Shown piece by piece: positions 1 to 7,768 of a stretch of 64,000 nucleotides of DNA. The translations under genes were made by a program, and so were the position numbers. Position 1 is the first letter of the stretch; every line of letters begins with the position of its first letter. The stretch spans positions 1 to 64,000 of the forward strand of contig NZ_JADHDY010000014.1 of assembly GCF_016820535.1 (NCBI RefSeq). The letters run 5' to 3'. Below the pieces are notes generated by a model, which searched no databases, had not been told where the DNA came from, and saw only the letters and a program-made list of their open reading frames with translations. Source of the stretch: Sporosarcina beigongshangi. GTDB lineage: Bacteria > Actinomycetota > Actinomycetes > Actinomycetales > Micrococcaceae.

Positions 1-16
1 GAACCACAAGGGCTAG

Positions 17-112
17 CGGAGGTTTCTAAATGAGGCAACGACTCAGCTTCCCGGAGGTATTGCTATGAGGCAACAAGTGGCGTGCGTTCCCGGAGGTATT
101 GCTATGAGGCAA
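17..112. repeat. Three spaced copies of a ~26-bp SD-plus-ATG repeat
   Basis: Two near-perfect 26-bp copies lie at 48-73 and 87-112, and a more degenerate copy at about 17-38. Each unit holds a strong ribosome-binding-site-like cggaggt followed about 7 bases later by atgaggcaa. The first ATG opens a 12-codon frame whose TGA overlaps the ATG of the next unit, while units two and three share a frame. No protein homology is evident. The repeat sits 3' of the minus-strand GNAT gene, and whatever lies to its left is outside the window. Confidence 0.75.
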
Positions 113-136
113 TTAAGGAGCCACAGCAGTGGCTTG

Positions 137-967
137 TTAGCAGGCTCCGGGTGCTCGACGCAGGGGCGCCTGCCGATAGTGGTACCGGGTAACCTCGGCG
201 AATCCCGCCGCGGCGTACAATGCTTGAGCGCCCGTGTTGGCCGAGGTGACCAGGAGCCAGAAGTTCTCCATGCCCTCCGCCCGGCCGGCGCGCATCAGGG
301 CTTGAAGAATGCTCGAGGCAATCCCCTGGCGGCGCGCCTCAGGATGGACGGCCATGGAATACAGCCCGCCCCAGCCTTCGCCGCCGTCGATCATAGGCGT
401 TGCAAGCCTGCCCGTACCAACAGCCTGTCCTTGGGCGTCGACGGCTAGCGCATACAGTGCCGGGGCACCGAGGAGGATGCGCTCGACAATATCTCGCTGG
501 GCCTGCCCGCCTCTGCCATCAACGCTCCACCAGAGTTCCAGCCACTGGGCTGATGGCTCGTGACTAATTTCGATCCGGATGCCATTTTCAGGCTCAACAG
601 CTGCGGCTGGCGCCGGGGCCGTCATGACGATGGTCTCCGACTGCCGAGAGTACCGTTGCTCGTCCAGGAGCGCCTCGAGCGCGGCATTTTCCTGGCGGTG
701 CATGATCTGGAAGATGACCGGTTGCCGGTGTGCCGTGTACCAGGCGGTCGCGGCCGATAGGGCAGCGGCGAGCTCCGCGGGTGTGGCTTCCTCGGCGGAG
801 CAGTGTGGCCAGACCGAGTTGGCTCGTTGCGTCACGGTACCGGCCGAACGGAGCGTCCAGCCATGGCTCGTGGTTCGTTCCAAGGACAGCCAGGCGGCAT
901 CCATGAGCGATTCCAAGGTATCCAGAGCTAGTGGCGCGGCACGCTGCATGTTTTCCAAAATGGTCAT
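137..967 (-). CDS. GNAT family N-acetyltransferase
   Basis: The 276-residue protein carries a C-terminal GNAT fold at about residues 130-270. The acetyl-CoA binding motif A region is visible as SMAVHPEARRQGIASSIL, followed by a typical ANTGAQALYAAAGF motif B. The N-terminal half is a divergent GNAT-like region, so this may be a two-domain acetyltransferase. The substrate cannot be read from the sequence. It lies downstream of aspS on the same strand but is separated from it by a terminator hairpin at 1004-1039, so it is probably transcribed on its own. The ATG at 967 lacks a strong Shine-Dalgarno sequence. Confidence 0.85.
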   Translation of the reverse strand: MTILENMQRAAPLALDTLESLMDAAWLSLERTTSHGWTLRSAGTVTQRANSVWPHCSAEEATPAELAAALSAATAWYTAHRQPVIFQIMHRQENAALEALLDEQRYSRQSETIVMTAPAPAAAVEPENGIRIEISHEPSAQWLELWWSVDGRGGQAQRDIVERILLGAPALYALAVDAQGQAVGTGRLATPMIDGGEGWGGLYSMAVHPEARRQGIASSILQALMRAGRAEGMENFWLLVTSANTGAQALYAAAGFAEVTRYHYRQAPLRRAPGAC

Positions 968-1003
968 GAAATATTCTAGGGGGGAACAAGCCCGTGGGCA
1001 TGC

Positions 1004-1039
1004 AAAAGGCCGGCCTCCGTTACGGGAGACCGGCCTCTT
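1004..1039 (-). terminator. Terminator after aspS
   Basis: An inverted repeat (aggccgg at 1007-1013 with ccggcct at 1030-1036, inner ctcc/ggag) lies just beyond the aspS stop codon. On the minus strand it is followed by a short T-run, as in an intrinsic terminator. Confidence 0.75.
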
Positions 1040-1048
1040 GAGAGAGTT

Positions 1049-2848
1049 TTACTTCTCTTCGGCCTTGGGCTCAGCCTTAGCTTCAGCCTTGACCTCGGGC
1101 TTGAAGTCAACGCCAGCTTCCTTGCGCTGCTGCGCCGTGATCGGGGCCGGGGCCTCGGTCATGGGGTCGTAGCCGCCGCCGGACTTCGGGAAGGCGATGA
1201 CGTCGCGGATGGAGTCGACGCCGGCCAGCAGTGACACGGCGCGGTCCCAGCCGATGGCGATGCCACCGTGCGGCGGGGCGCCGAACTTGAAGCCGTCCAG
1301 CAGGAAGCCGAACTTCTCGTCGGCTTCGGCCTCGGAGATGCCCATGACACCAAACACGCGCTCCTGCACGTCGCGGCGGTGGATACGGATGGAACCGCCA
1401 CCAATTTCGTTGCCGTTGCAGACGATGTCGTAGGCGTAGGCCAAGGCCTCGCCCGGGTCGGTGTCGAAGGTATCCAGGAACTCGGGCTTGGGCGAGGTGA
1501 ACGCGTGGTGCACGGCCGTCCAGGCGCTGTGGCCCAGGGCGACGTCGCCGGAACCGACAGCAACGCTGGTGGGCTCAAACATCGGGGCGTCAACAACCCA
1601 CACGAAGGCCCAGTCCTTAGGGTCGATGAGGCCGGTCCGGTGGCCGATCTCAACGCGGGCGGCGCCCAAGAGGGCGCGGGAGGCGGCAACCTCGCCGGCG
1701 GCGAAGAAGATGCAGTCTCCGGGCTTGGCGCCAACTGCGTCGGCCAGGCCGGCACGCTCGGTGTCGGTCAGGTTCTTGGCAACCGGACCTGTCAGCTCGC
1801 CCTCGTCCTTGACCAAAACGTAGGCCAGGCCCTTGGCGCCGCGCTGCTTGGCCCATTCCTGCCAGGCGTCCAGCTGGCGGCGGGGCTGCGAGGCGCCGCC
1901 GGGCATGACCACTGCGCCCACGTACGGGGCCTTGAACACGCCGAATCCGGTGTCCTTGAAGAACTCGGTCATCTCGGTCAGTTCCAGGCCGAAGCGCAGA
2001 TCAGGCTTGTCTGAACCGTAGCGGGCCATGGCGTCGCGGTAGGTCATGCGCTGGATCGGCAGCGGGATCTCGACGTCGATCAGCTTCCACAGCTCGGAAA
2101 CGATCTTCTCACCCAGGGCGATGATGTCATCCTGGTCAACGAAGCTGGCCTCGATGTCGAGCTGGGTGAACTCGGGCTGGCGGTCCGCACGGAAATCCTC
2201 ATCGCGGTAGCAGCGGGCGATCTGGTAGTACTTCTCGAAGCCGCCAACCTGCAGCAGCTGCTTGAACAGCTGCGGCGACTGCGGCAGCGCGTACCAGGAA
2301 CCCGGGGCCAGGCGTGCCGGCACCACGAAGTCGCGGGCACCCTCAGGGGTGGAACGCGTCAGCGTGGGGGTCTCGATTTCGATGTAGCCCTCGTCGTGCA
2401 GCAGGTTGCGGGCAACACGGTTGGCCTCCGAGCGCAGACGCATGTTGCGCTGCATGCCCGGACGGCGCAGGTCGAGGTAGCGGTGCTTCAGGCGTGCTTC
2501 CTCACCCACTTCAACGTGCTCGTCAACCTGGAACGGCAGGGGGGCTGCCTCGTTAAGTACGACGACGTCATCGGCCAATACTTCGATCTCACCTGTGGCG
2601 AGGCCCGGGTTTTCGTTGCCTTCGGGGCGGCGGGAGACCGTGCCGGTGATCTGCAAGACGTACTCGTTGCGCAGCGCGTGGAAGACTTCCTCCTCGCGCA
2701 CCACAACCTGTGCCACGCCAGAGGCGTCGCGAAGGTCGAGGAAGGCGACGCCGCCGTGGTCGCGGCGGCGGGCAACCCAGCCCGTAAGGGTGACGGTTTG
2801 GCCAATGTGTTCAGCCCGCAGGGAGCCCAGGTCATGTGTGCGCAGCAC
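1049..2848 (-). CDS. aspS: Aspartate--tRNA(Asp/Asn) ligase
   Basis: This class II aminoacyl-tRNA synthetase (599 aa) charges tRNA with aspartate. An OB-fold anticodon-binding domain occupies about residues 1-110. Class II motif 2 is visible as [15 protein letters not shown] at 213-227, and motif 3 as GGIAIGWDR near residue 540, with the bacterial GAD insertion between them. The length is typical of bacterial AspRS. The C-terminus ends in a lysine/alanine/glutamate-rich tail. GTG at 2848 is preceded by AAAGGA at good spacing. Many actinobacterial AspRS are non-discriminating and feed GatCAB; whether this one is cannot be decided here. The asparagine synthetase at 17.9 kb offers another asparagine route. 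It follows hisS on the same strand, 225 bp away. Confidence 0.97.
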   Translation of the reverse strand: MLRTHDLGSLRAEHIGQTVTLTGWVARRRDHGGVAFLDLRDASGVAQVVVREEEVFHALRNEYVLQITGTVSRRPEGNENPGLATGEIEVLADDVVVLNEAAPLPFQVDEHVEVGEEARLKHRYLDLRRPGMQRNMRLRSEANRVARNLLHDEGYIEIETPTLTRSTPEGARDFVVPARLAPGSWYALPQSPQLFKQLLQVGGFEKYYQIARCYRDEDFRADRQPEFTQLDIEASFVDQDDIIALGEKIVSELWKLIDVEIPLPIQRMTYRDAMARYGSDKPDLRFGLELTEMTEFFKDTGFGVFKAPYVGAVVMPGGASQPRRQLDAWQEWAKQRGAKGLAYVLVKDEGELTGPVAKNLTDTERAGLADAVGAKPGDCIFFAAGEVAASRALLGAARVEIGHRTGLIDPKDWAFVWVVDAPMFEPTSVAVGSGDVALGHSAWTAVHHAFTSPKPEFLDTFDTDPGEALAYAYDIVCNGNEIGGGSIRIHRRDVQERVFGVMGISEAEADEKFGFLLDGFKFGAPPHGGIAIGWDRAVSLLAGVDSIRDVIAFPKSGGGYDPMTEAPAPITAQQRKEAGVDFKPEVKAEAKAEPKAEEK

Positions 2849-2974
2849 AGCATTCCTTTCAATGGAGATGTTCGGCCCGGTCCGGACCGAAAAAGAGTTT
2901 GTCTAGAAGTTTACCGGTGTTTCGCCGCGGCGAAGGTCGGGGCGCGTCCACCCGATCCCCTTCCCCTCCCGCGG

Positions 2975-3041
2975 CTATGACGCACTTATTGCACCAAAAC
3001 GGCGCGGGAAAGCGCCTTCCACTGCAACAACTGCGTCATAG
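2975..3041. repeat. REP-like palindromic element, family 1 copy A
   Basis: Imperfect 19-bp arms (ctatgacgcacttattgca at the left, tgcaacaactgcgtcatag at the right; 17 of 19 positions pair) flank a centre containing ggaaagcgccttcc. Related elements lie at 53727-53793 and, in degenerate form, at about 61754-61815. It is non-coding and lies between the hisS stop codon and the aspS start. Confidence 0.8.
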
Positions 3042-3048
3042 ACGGGCC

Positions 3049-3073
3049 GGGGGCGGGGCGGGGGCGGGGGCGG
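3049..3073 (+). other. G-run tract with G-quadruplex potential
   Basis: Four runs of four or more G separated by single C residues lie directly beyond the hisS stop codon on the plus strand. The spacing fits the G-quadruplex pattern. No function can be assigned. Confidence 0.5.
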
Positions 3074-4420
3074 CTAGGCCTTGATGATTTGCGGAGTGAG
3101 GTCCTCGGCCGGGGGCATCCAGGCGGCGGGGTCGGCCGCGACCTGCTCGCCGGAGCGGATGTCCTTGACCTGGTGCGCGCCGTCCTCGTCGGTAAACCAG
3201 ACGTAGGGGATGCCGCGCTTGTCCGCGTACTTGATCTGCTTGCCGAATTTATCGGCCTTTGCCGCGACTTCGGTGGCGATGCCGCGGGCGCGCAGGGCCG
3301 CGGCAACATCCTGGGCGTCGGACCAGGATTCCTCGTCGACCAGCGTGACCAGCACGGCGGTGGGGACGGCACGTGAGGCCTTGGCGAATTCCTGGCTCAG
3401 GATGCGGGCCACAAGGCGGGTGACGCCGATGGACAGCCCGACGCCGGGGAACTTGCGGTTGCCCTTGGAAGCCAGGGCGTCGTAGCGGCCGCCGGAGCAG
3501 ATTGAACCCAGTTGTTCGTGGCCCACCAGGACGGTTTCGTAGACGGTGCCTGTGTAGTAGTCGAGTCCGCGCGCAATGGAGAGATCCGCCACAACCGAGC
3601 CTGGCGCGCTCTTGACGGCTGCTGCGATGACCTGTTCCAGCTCGTTCAGGCCCTCCTCCATGAGCTCGTCGGTGACGCCCAGGGCACGAACCTTCTCAAC
3701 GAAGGAGGTGTCCTCGGTGCGGATCGAGGCCAGGGCCAGGGCCTTGGCGGCCTGTTCGTCGCTGGCGCCAAGCTCTGTTTTGAGCAGCTCCGCAACCTTC
3801 TCGGCGCCGACCTTTTCCAGCTTGTCGATGCTGCGCAGCACCCCGGCGGTGTCGGTCAGCCCGATGCCGCGGTAGAAGCCCTCGGCCAGTTTGCGGTTGT
3901 TGATGCGCAGCTTGAAGGCGGGGATCGGCAGGGCGGAGAGCGCCTCGGCGATGACGAGCGCAAGTTCCACGTCATAGCGGAAGGGAAGAACGCCGTCGGC
4001 CACCACATCGATGTCCGCCTGGGTGAACTCGCGGGCCCGGCCCTCCTGGGGACGCTCACCGCGCCACACCTTCTGGATCTGGTAGCGGCGGAACGGGAAG
4101 GAAAGGTAGCCGGCGTTCTCCACCACGTAGCGGGCGAAGGGCACTGTCAGGTCAAAGTGCAGGGCGAGGGCGTTGGGGTCGTACTTGGCTGCAACCGCGG
4201 TGTTGCCGTCATCGTCCTGCAGGCGGGAGAGGCCGTACACCTCCTTGTCGATCTCGCCCTTGCGCAACAGGTGGCCCACGGTTTCCACGGCCCGGGTCTC
4301 AATGGAGCTGAATCCGTGCAGCTCAAAGGTGCGGCGCAGGGTGTCCAGCACGTGCTGCTCCACCAGCCGCTCCTCGGGAAGCCACTCGGGAAAACCGGAC
4401 AAGGAGGCGTTGCGTGCCAT
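3074..4420 (-). CDS. hisS: Histidine--tRNA ligase
   Basis: Class II histidyl-tRNA synthetase of 448 aa from the chosen start. Visible landmarks are the motif 2 region REFTQADIDVVADG, the HisRS-specific histidine-A loop ARGLDYYTGTVYE, and the motif 3 region GVGLSIGVTRLV. The C-terminal anticodon-binding domain (about 345-440) is intact. ATG at 4420 was preferred over upstream in-frame starts because AGGAG precedes it at about 8 bases and the protein then begins at the conserved MARNASLSGFPEWLP. The plus-strand cyclophilin gene diverges from the same intergenic region. Confidence 0.96.
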   Translation of the reverse strand: MARNASLSGFPEWLPEERLVEQHVLDTLRRTFELHGFSSIETRAVETVGHLLRKGEIDKEVYGLSRLQDDDGNTAVAAKYDPNALALHFDLTVPFARYVVENAGYLSFPFRRYQIQKVWRGERPQEGRAREFTQADIDVVADGVLPFRYDVELALVIAEALSALPIPAFKLRINNRKLAEGFYRGIGLTDTAGVLRSIDKLEKVGAEKVAELLKTELGASDEQAAKALALASIRTEDTSFVEKVRALGVTDELMEEGLNELEQVIAAAVKSAPGSVVADLSIARGLDYYTGTVYETVLVGHEQLGSICSGGRYDALASKGNRKFPGVGLSIGVTRLVARILSQEFAKASRAVPTAVLVTLVDEESWSDAQDVAAALRARGIATEVAAKADKFGKQIKYADKRGIPYVWFTDEDGAHQVKDIRSGEQVAADPAAWMPPAEDLTPQIIKA

Positions 4421-4638
4421 GGGTGTAGCTCTCCTAACATGCAGCGGACCCTTGCGTGGGACCGGTGCGGCGGGGCGGGTATTCGTCACGGTGCCTTCAT
4501 GTTCCCCTGAGTGGGGGCAAGTCATGGGTAAACTGGCACCGGCTGCCATTTTATAAGGTTTGGCCGCGCACCCCTAACCCGCCCGCCCGGCACCGCTGCG
4601 GCAGGTGTACATACCGCTCAATTGAAGGAGAGGCACCC

Positions 4639-5466
4639 TTGGCCAGCAGCAAGAAGACCAGCCGCGAAGCAAAGGCACGCGTTGCCCGCATGGAGGCCAA
4701 CCAGGCCATGTACCAGGAGCAGGTGCAGCGCCGCAAGCGCGACAACCTGGTGGCCATCGTTGCCATTCTTGCCGCCGTGGCCATCGCCTCGGTTCTGGCC
4801 CTGACCGTGTTCGCACCCAAGGACGGCACGGACGCCGCAGCGGACAGCACCGGCACGCCGTCGGCCACCGCTTCGGCCACAGCTTCGGCTTCCGCGGGCG
4901 CCGCGCCCACCGCCACTCCCACGGCGCAGGAGACCAACAGCGCAGGCGTCCCCGGCGCGGACACGGCCAAGGGCAAGACCTTCACCGGCACCCTGACCCT
5001 GAACGGCAAGCCCCTGGGTGTGGAACTTGACGGGAGCAAGGCGCCCCAGGCAGCAGCCGTGTTCAAGCAGCTCGCCGACGAGGGCTTCATGACGGGCAAG
5101 ACCTGCCACCGCCTGACCAACTCCCCCAACTTTGAGCTGCTCCAGTGCGGTTCGCTGAACGGCGACGGCAACGGCGACCCCAGCTTCCAGTGGGGCCCGG
5201 TGGAGAACTCCCCCGCCGACGGCGCATACCCGGCAGGCACCATCGCCGTGGCCCGCGGCAACAGCACCTACTCCAACGGCACACAGTTCTTCATCACCTA
5301 CGGCGACACCACGCTGCCCCAGGAAACGGGCGGCTACACCATTGTCGGAAAGGTCACCAGCGGCCTTGACGCGGTGAAGGAAATTGCAGCCGGCGGCATC
5401 GAAGGCGGCGCCTCGGACGGTGCACCCATCACCAAGGTGACGATAGACTCGTTCCAGCTCAACTAA
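4639..5466 (+). CDS. Cyclophilin-type peptidyl-prolyl cis-trans isomerase, membrane-anchored
   Basis: This 275-residue protein has a cytoplasmic Lys/Arg-rich N-terminus, a single membrane helix (about residues 37-57, NLVAIVAILAAVAIASVLAL) and a low-complexity Ala/Thr/Ser linker. A cyclophilin domain follows from about residue 110, with GTIAVARGNS and GTQFFITYGDT matching the family core. It is probably an extracytoplasmic foldase tethered to the membrane. The TTG start at 4639 is supported by AAGGAG eight bases upstream. The usual cyclophilin catalytic Arg region is partly altered (HRLTNSPNFELLQCG), as in many actinobacterial homologues, so activity is likely but not proven. Confidence 0.88.
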   Translation: MASSKKTSREAKARVARMEANQAMYQEQVQRRKRDNLVAIVAILAAVAIASVLALTVFAPKDGTDAAADSTGTPSATASATASASAGAAPTATPTAQETNSAGVPGADTAKGKTFTGTLTLNGKPLGVELDGSKAPQAAAVFKQLADEGFMTGKTCHRLTNSPNFELLQCGSLNGDGNGDPSFQWGPVENSPADGAYPAGTIAVARGNSTYSNGTQFFITYGDTTLPQETGGYTIVGKVTSGLDAVKEIAAGGIEGGASDGAPITKVTIDSFQLN

Positions 5467-5585
5467 TTTTCCACCCGGCCTGCTCCGCCGCGGGCACCCG
5501 CCTGCGGCGCTGCACGCACCACAGCGGTCCTGGCCAGGCCGCACGCACCACCCACCAATTTCCATCCAGCGAAAGACTTTTAGCG

Positions 5586-7058
5586 GTGACACACAGTCAA
5601 GAATCCGACGAAACAACTGCCTCAACCCCAGCAGCACCCGTAACGGAGAATGCTCCTGTTGACGGCACGACGGCGGCAGCCCCCGTCCCGGCACCGGCTG
5701 CGGTTCCAGCCCCCTCACCATCTCCGGCGGCCTTCGCGGCCCGGCCCAAGTCCCCGGCCCCGGCCGCGGTTCCCGCGCCGTCCGCCCCGGCAGCTCCCGC
5801 CGTCGACCTCGCCGAAGCCGCCAAGTTTGGCCGCGCCGAGGAAGACGGCCACGTGTTCCTGATCGTGGACGGCGAAGAGTTCCCGGTGGGCCAGTACCCG
5901 GGCGCCACCAGGGACGAGGCACTGAGCTACTTTGTGCGCAAGTTTGACGACATCGTTGCCCAGCTCGCCCTGCTGGAACAGCGTGTTGAGGCCAAGTCCC
6001 CCACCACGGACATGAACAAGACCGTGGCGCACCTGCGCGAGCAGCTGGGCGAGCGCACCTCCGTGGGCGACGTCAACGCCGCCCTCGCCCGTGTGGACGC
6101 ACTGGAGCAGAGCATCAAGGAGCTGGCCGCCGCCGAGCGGGCCGCCCATGAGGCCGCCCGTTCCGTGGAGCTCGCCGCCCGCGAGGCGATTGTTGCCGAG
6201 GCCGAGGCCATTGCGGCCGGCGATCCCGCAACGATTCAGTGGAAGGTCAGCAGCGCGCGCATGAACGAGCTGTTCGAGTCCTGGAAGCAGGCCCAGAAGT
6301 CGGGCATGCGCCTGGGGCGGGCCACGGAGGAAGGCCTGTGGAAGCGGTTCCGCAGCGCACGCACCGTGTTTGACCGCCACCGCCGCGCATACTTCTCCCA
6401 GCTGGACAACAACAACGCCACGGCCAAGTCGGCCAAGGAGGCGCTGATCGCCGAGGCCGAGGAGCTCGCTGCCTCAACCGAGTGGGGTTGGGCCGCCGGC
6501 GAGTACCGACGCCTCATGGACCAGTGGAAGGCCTCCCCGCGGGCCAGCCGCAAGGACGACGACGCACTGTGGGCCCGCTTCCGCGGCGCACAGGACAAGT
6601 TCTTTGCCGCCCGCCAGGCCGCCAACAGCGCCCTGGACGAGGAGTTCGGCGCCAACCTGGTGGTCAAGGAGGCCTTGATCACCGAGGCCCAGGCACTGCT
6701 GCCGGTCACGGACCTCAACGCCGCGAAGAAGGCTCTGCAGTCCATCCGCGACCGCTGGGAGGAGGCAGGCAAGGTCCCGCGCGCCGACATGCAACGTGTC
6801 GAGGCAGGCCTGCGCAAGGTGGAGGACGCCGTGCGCGCCGCCGACGAGGACAACTGGCGCCGCAGCGACCCTGAGGCCAAGGCACGCACCAGCAGCGCCC
6901 TGAGCCAGCTTGAGGCAACCATTGCCGGGCTGCGGGAAGACCTCGCCAAGGCGGAGAAGGCCGGTGACGCCCGCAAGGTGGCCAAGGCCAGCGAGGCCCT
7001 CGCGGCCCGCGAGCTGTGGCTGGAGCAGGTCCAGAAGGCAGCAGCCGACTTCTCCTGA
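5586..7058 (+). CDS. DUF349 domain-containing protein
   Basis: The 490-residue protein begins with about 75 residues of Pro/Ala-rich low complexity, followed by a long helical, coiled-coil-rich region. At least three DUF349-type helical repeats are visible between about residues 215 and 440, for example ELFESWKQAQKSGM, RLMDQWKASPRASRKDDD and LQSIRDRWEEAGKVPR. The family has no settled function; these proteins are common in Actinobacteria at this locus. GTG at 5586 is the start, without a strong ribosome binding site. A strong terminator follows at 7113-7160. Confidence 0.88.
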   Translation: MTHSQESDETTASTPAAPVTENAPVDGTTAAAPVPAPAAVPAPSPSPAAFAARPKSPAPAAVPAPSAPAAPAVDLAEAAKFGRAEEDGHVFLIVDGEEFPVGQYPGATRDEALSYFVRKFDDIVAQLALLEQRVEAKSPTTDMNKTVAHLREQLGERTSVGDVNAALARVDALEQSIKELAAAERAAHEAARSVELAAREAIVAEAEAIAAGDPATIQWKVSSARMNELFESWKQAQKSGMRLGRATEEGLWKRFRSARTVFDRHRRAYFSQLDNNNATAKSAKEALIAEAEELAASTEWGWAAGEYRRLMDQWKASPRASRKDDDALWARFRGAQDKFFAARQAANSALDEEFGANLVVKEALITEAQALLPVTDLNAAKKALQSIRDRWEEAGKVPRADMQRVEAGLRKVEDAVRAADEDNWRRSDPEAKARTSSALSQLEATIAGLREDLAKAEKAGDARKVAKASEALAARELWLEQVQKAAADFS

Positions 7059-7112
7059 CACCCTCCCGCCACTTTTTCCACTGGCTGGCGGCGGGAATAT
7101 TAACGTAGTTGC

Positions 7113-7160
7113 AAGGCCCCCGGGCCGGGTTTTCCACAACCCGGTCCGGGGGCCTTTTGC
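7113..7160 (+). terminator. Intrinsic terminator after the DUF349 gene
   Basis: A 19-bp inverted repeat (7113-7131 with 7138-7156, one mismatch) encloses a six-base loop. It is followed by a T-rich tail on the plus strand. Confidence 0.9.
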
Positions 7161-7189
7161 TTTGCCCCCGGCCGGGGCAGGGTTGGGGG

Positions 7190-7768
7190 ATGAACCTTTC
7201 AGCAGCCTTGTTGGTCCCCGGCGGTCTGTTCCTCCTCGGCGAACTGCATGCCATGAAGCTCGACGGCGTCCTGGCCCAGGTGTCCGGCGACGCCTTCCGC
7301 GTGGCCTTGGGTGATGAGACGGCGGAGCACCGCGCCACGGCGCTTTTTCACCAGGTTCCGGCGGCACTGGCACCCCGTGCGGCGCTGGGGCAGCTCAGTG
7401 CAGCCTGGATCTACGGCTGCGCTCCCCCGCCAGCTACCGTCGCACTGCTTGTCGGCCATGAGGGCCGCACCACGGCACTGCCCATGTTCAGCGGCTGCAC
7501 GCTGCGCCAGGTCCGCTTGGGACCGCAGGACGTCGTCGCCATTGGCGGGGTCCCGGTCACCAGCCCGCTGCGCACGGCACTGGATGTGGCCCGTTCCGTC
7601 CCGGCGCCGGCCGCCCGGCCCGTACTGGAGGCCATGGCCCGGACACCGTCGCTGCGCTGCTCCCTGGCAAGGGTCAGGATGGCGCTTCTGGCCGCAGCAC
7701 ATGTGCCCGGCAAGATCCGGGGCCAGGCACTTGTGCAGGAGATGATCGATTCCGGCCCGCGGAGCTAG
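7190..7768 (+). CDS. AbiEi antitoxin-like / conserved hypothetical protein
   Basis: A 192-residue protein in the style of the actinobacterial AbiEi-like family. It has a helical region with LGQLSAAWIYGC (the usual SAA..GL position) and a DVVAIGGVPVTSPLRTALDVAR segment matching the family core. No AbiEii nucleotidyltransferase toxin and no C-terminal nuclease domain are present, so it is an orphan rather than a toxin-antitoxin pair. ATG at 7190 follows a G-rich stretch that is a weak ribosome binding site. It converges with relA, whose stop overlaps its last codons. Confidence 0.65.
   Translation: MNLSAALLVPGGLFLLGELHAMKLDGVLAQVSGDAFRVALGDETAEHRATALFHQVPAALAPRAALGQLSAAWIYGCAPPPATVALLVGHEGRTTALPMFSGCTLRQVRLGPQDVVAIGGVPVTSPLRTALDVARSVPAPAARPVLEAMARTPSLRCSLARVRMALLAAAHVPGKIRGQALVQEMIDSGPRS

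Noticed and set aside
4618-5922. Long minus-strand open frame opposite the cyclophilin gene
   Set aside because: Mirror of a high-GC coding gene; Arg/Pro/Gly-rich translation without family features.
7190-7768. Possible AbiE toxin-antitoxin system
   Set aside because: Only an antitoxin-like protein is present; no AbiEii partner on either side.
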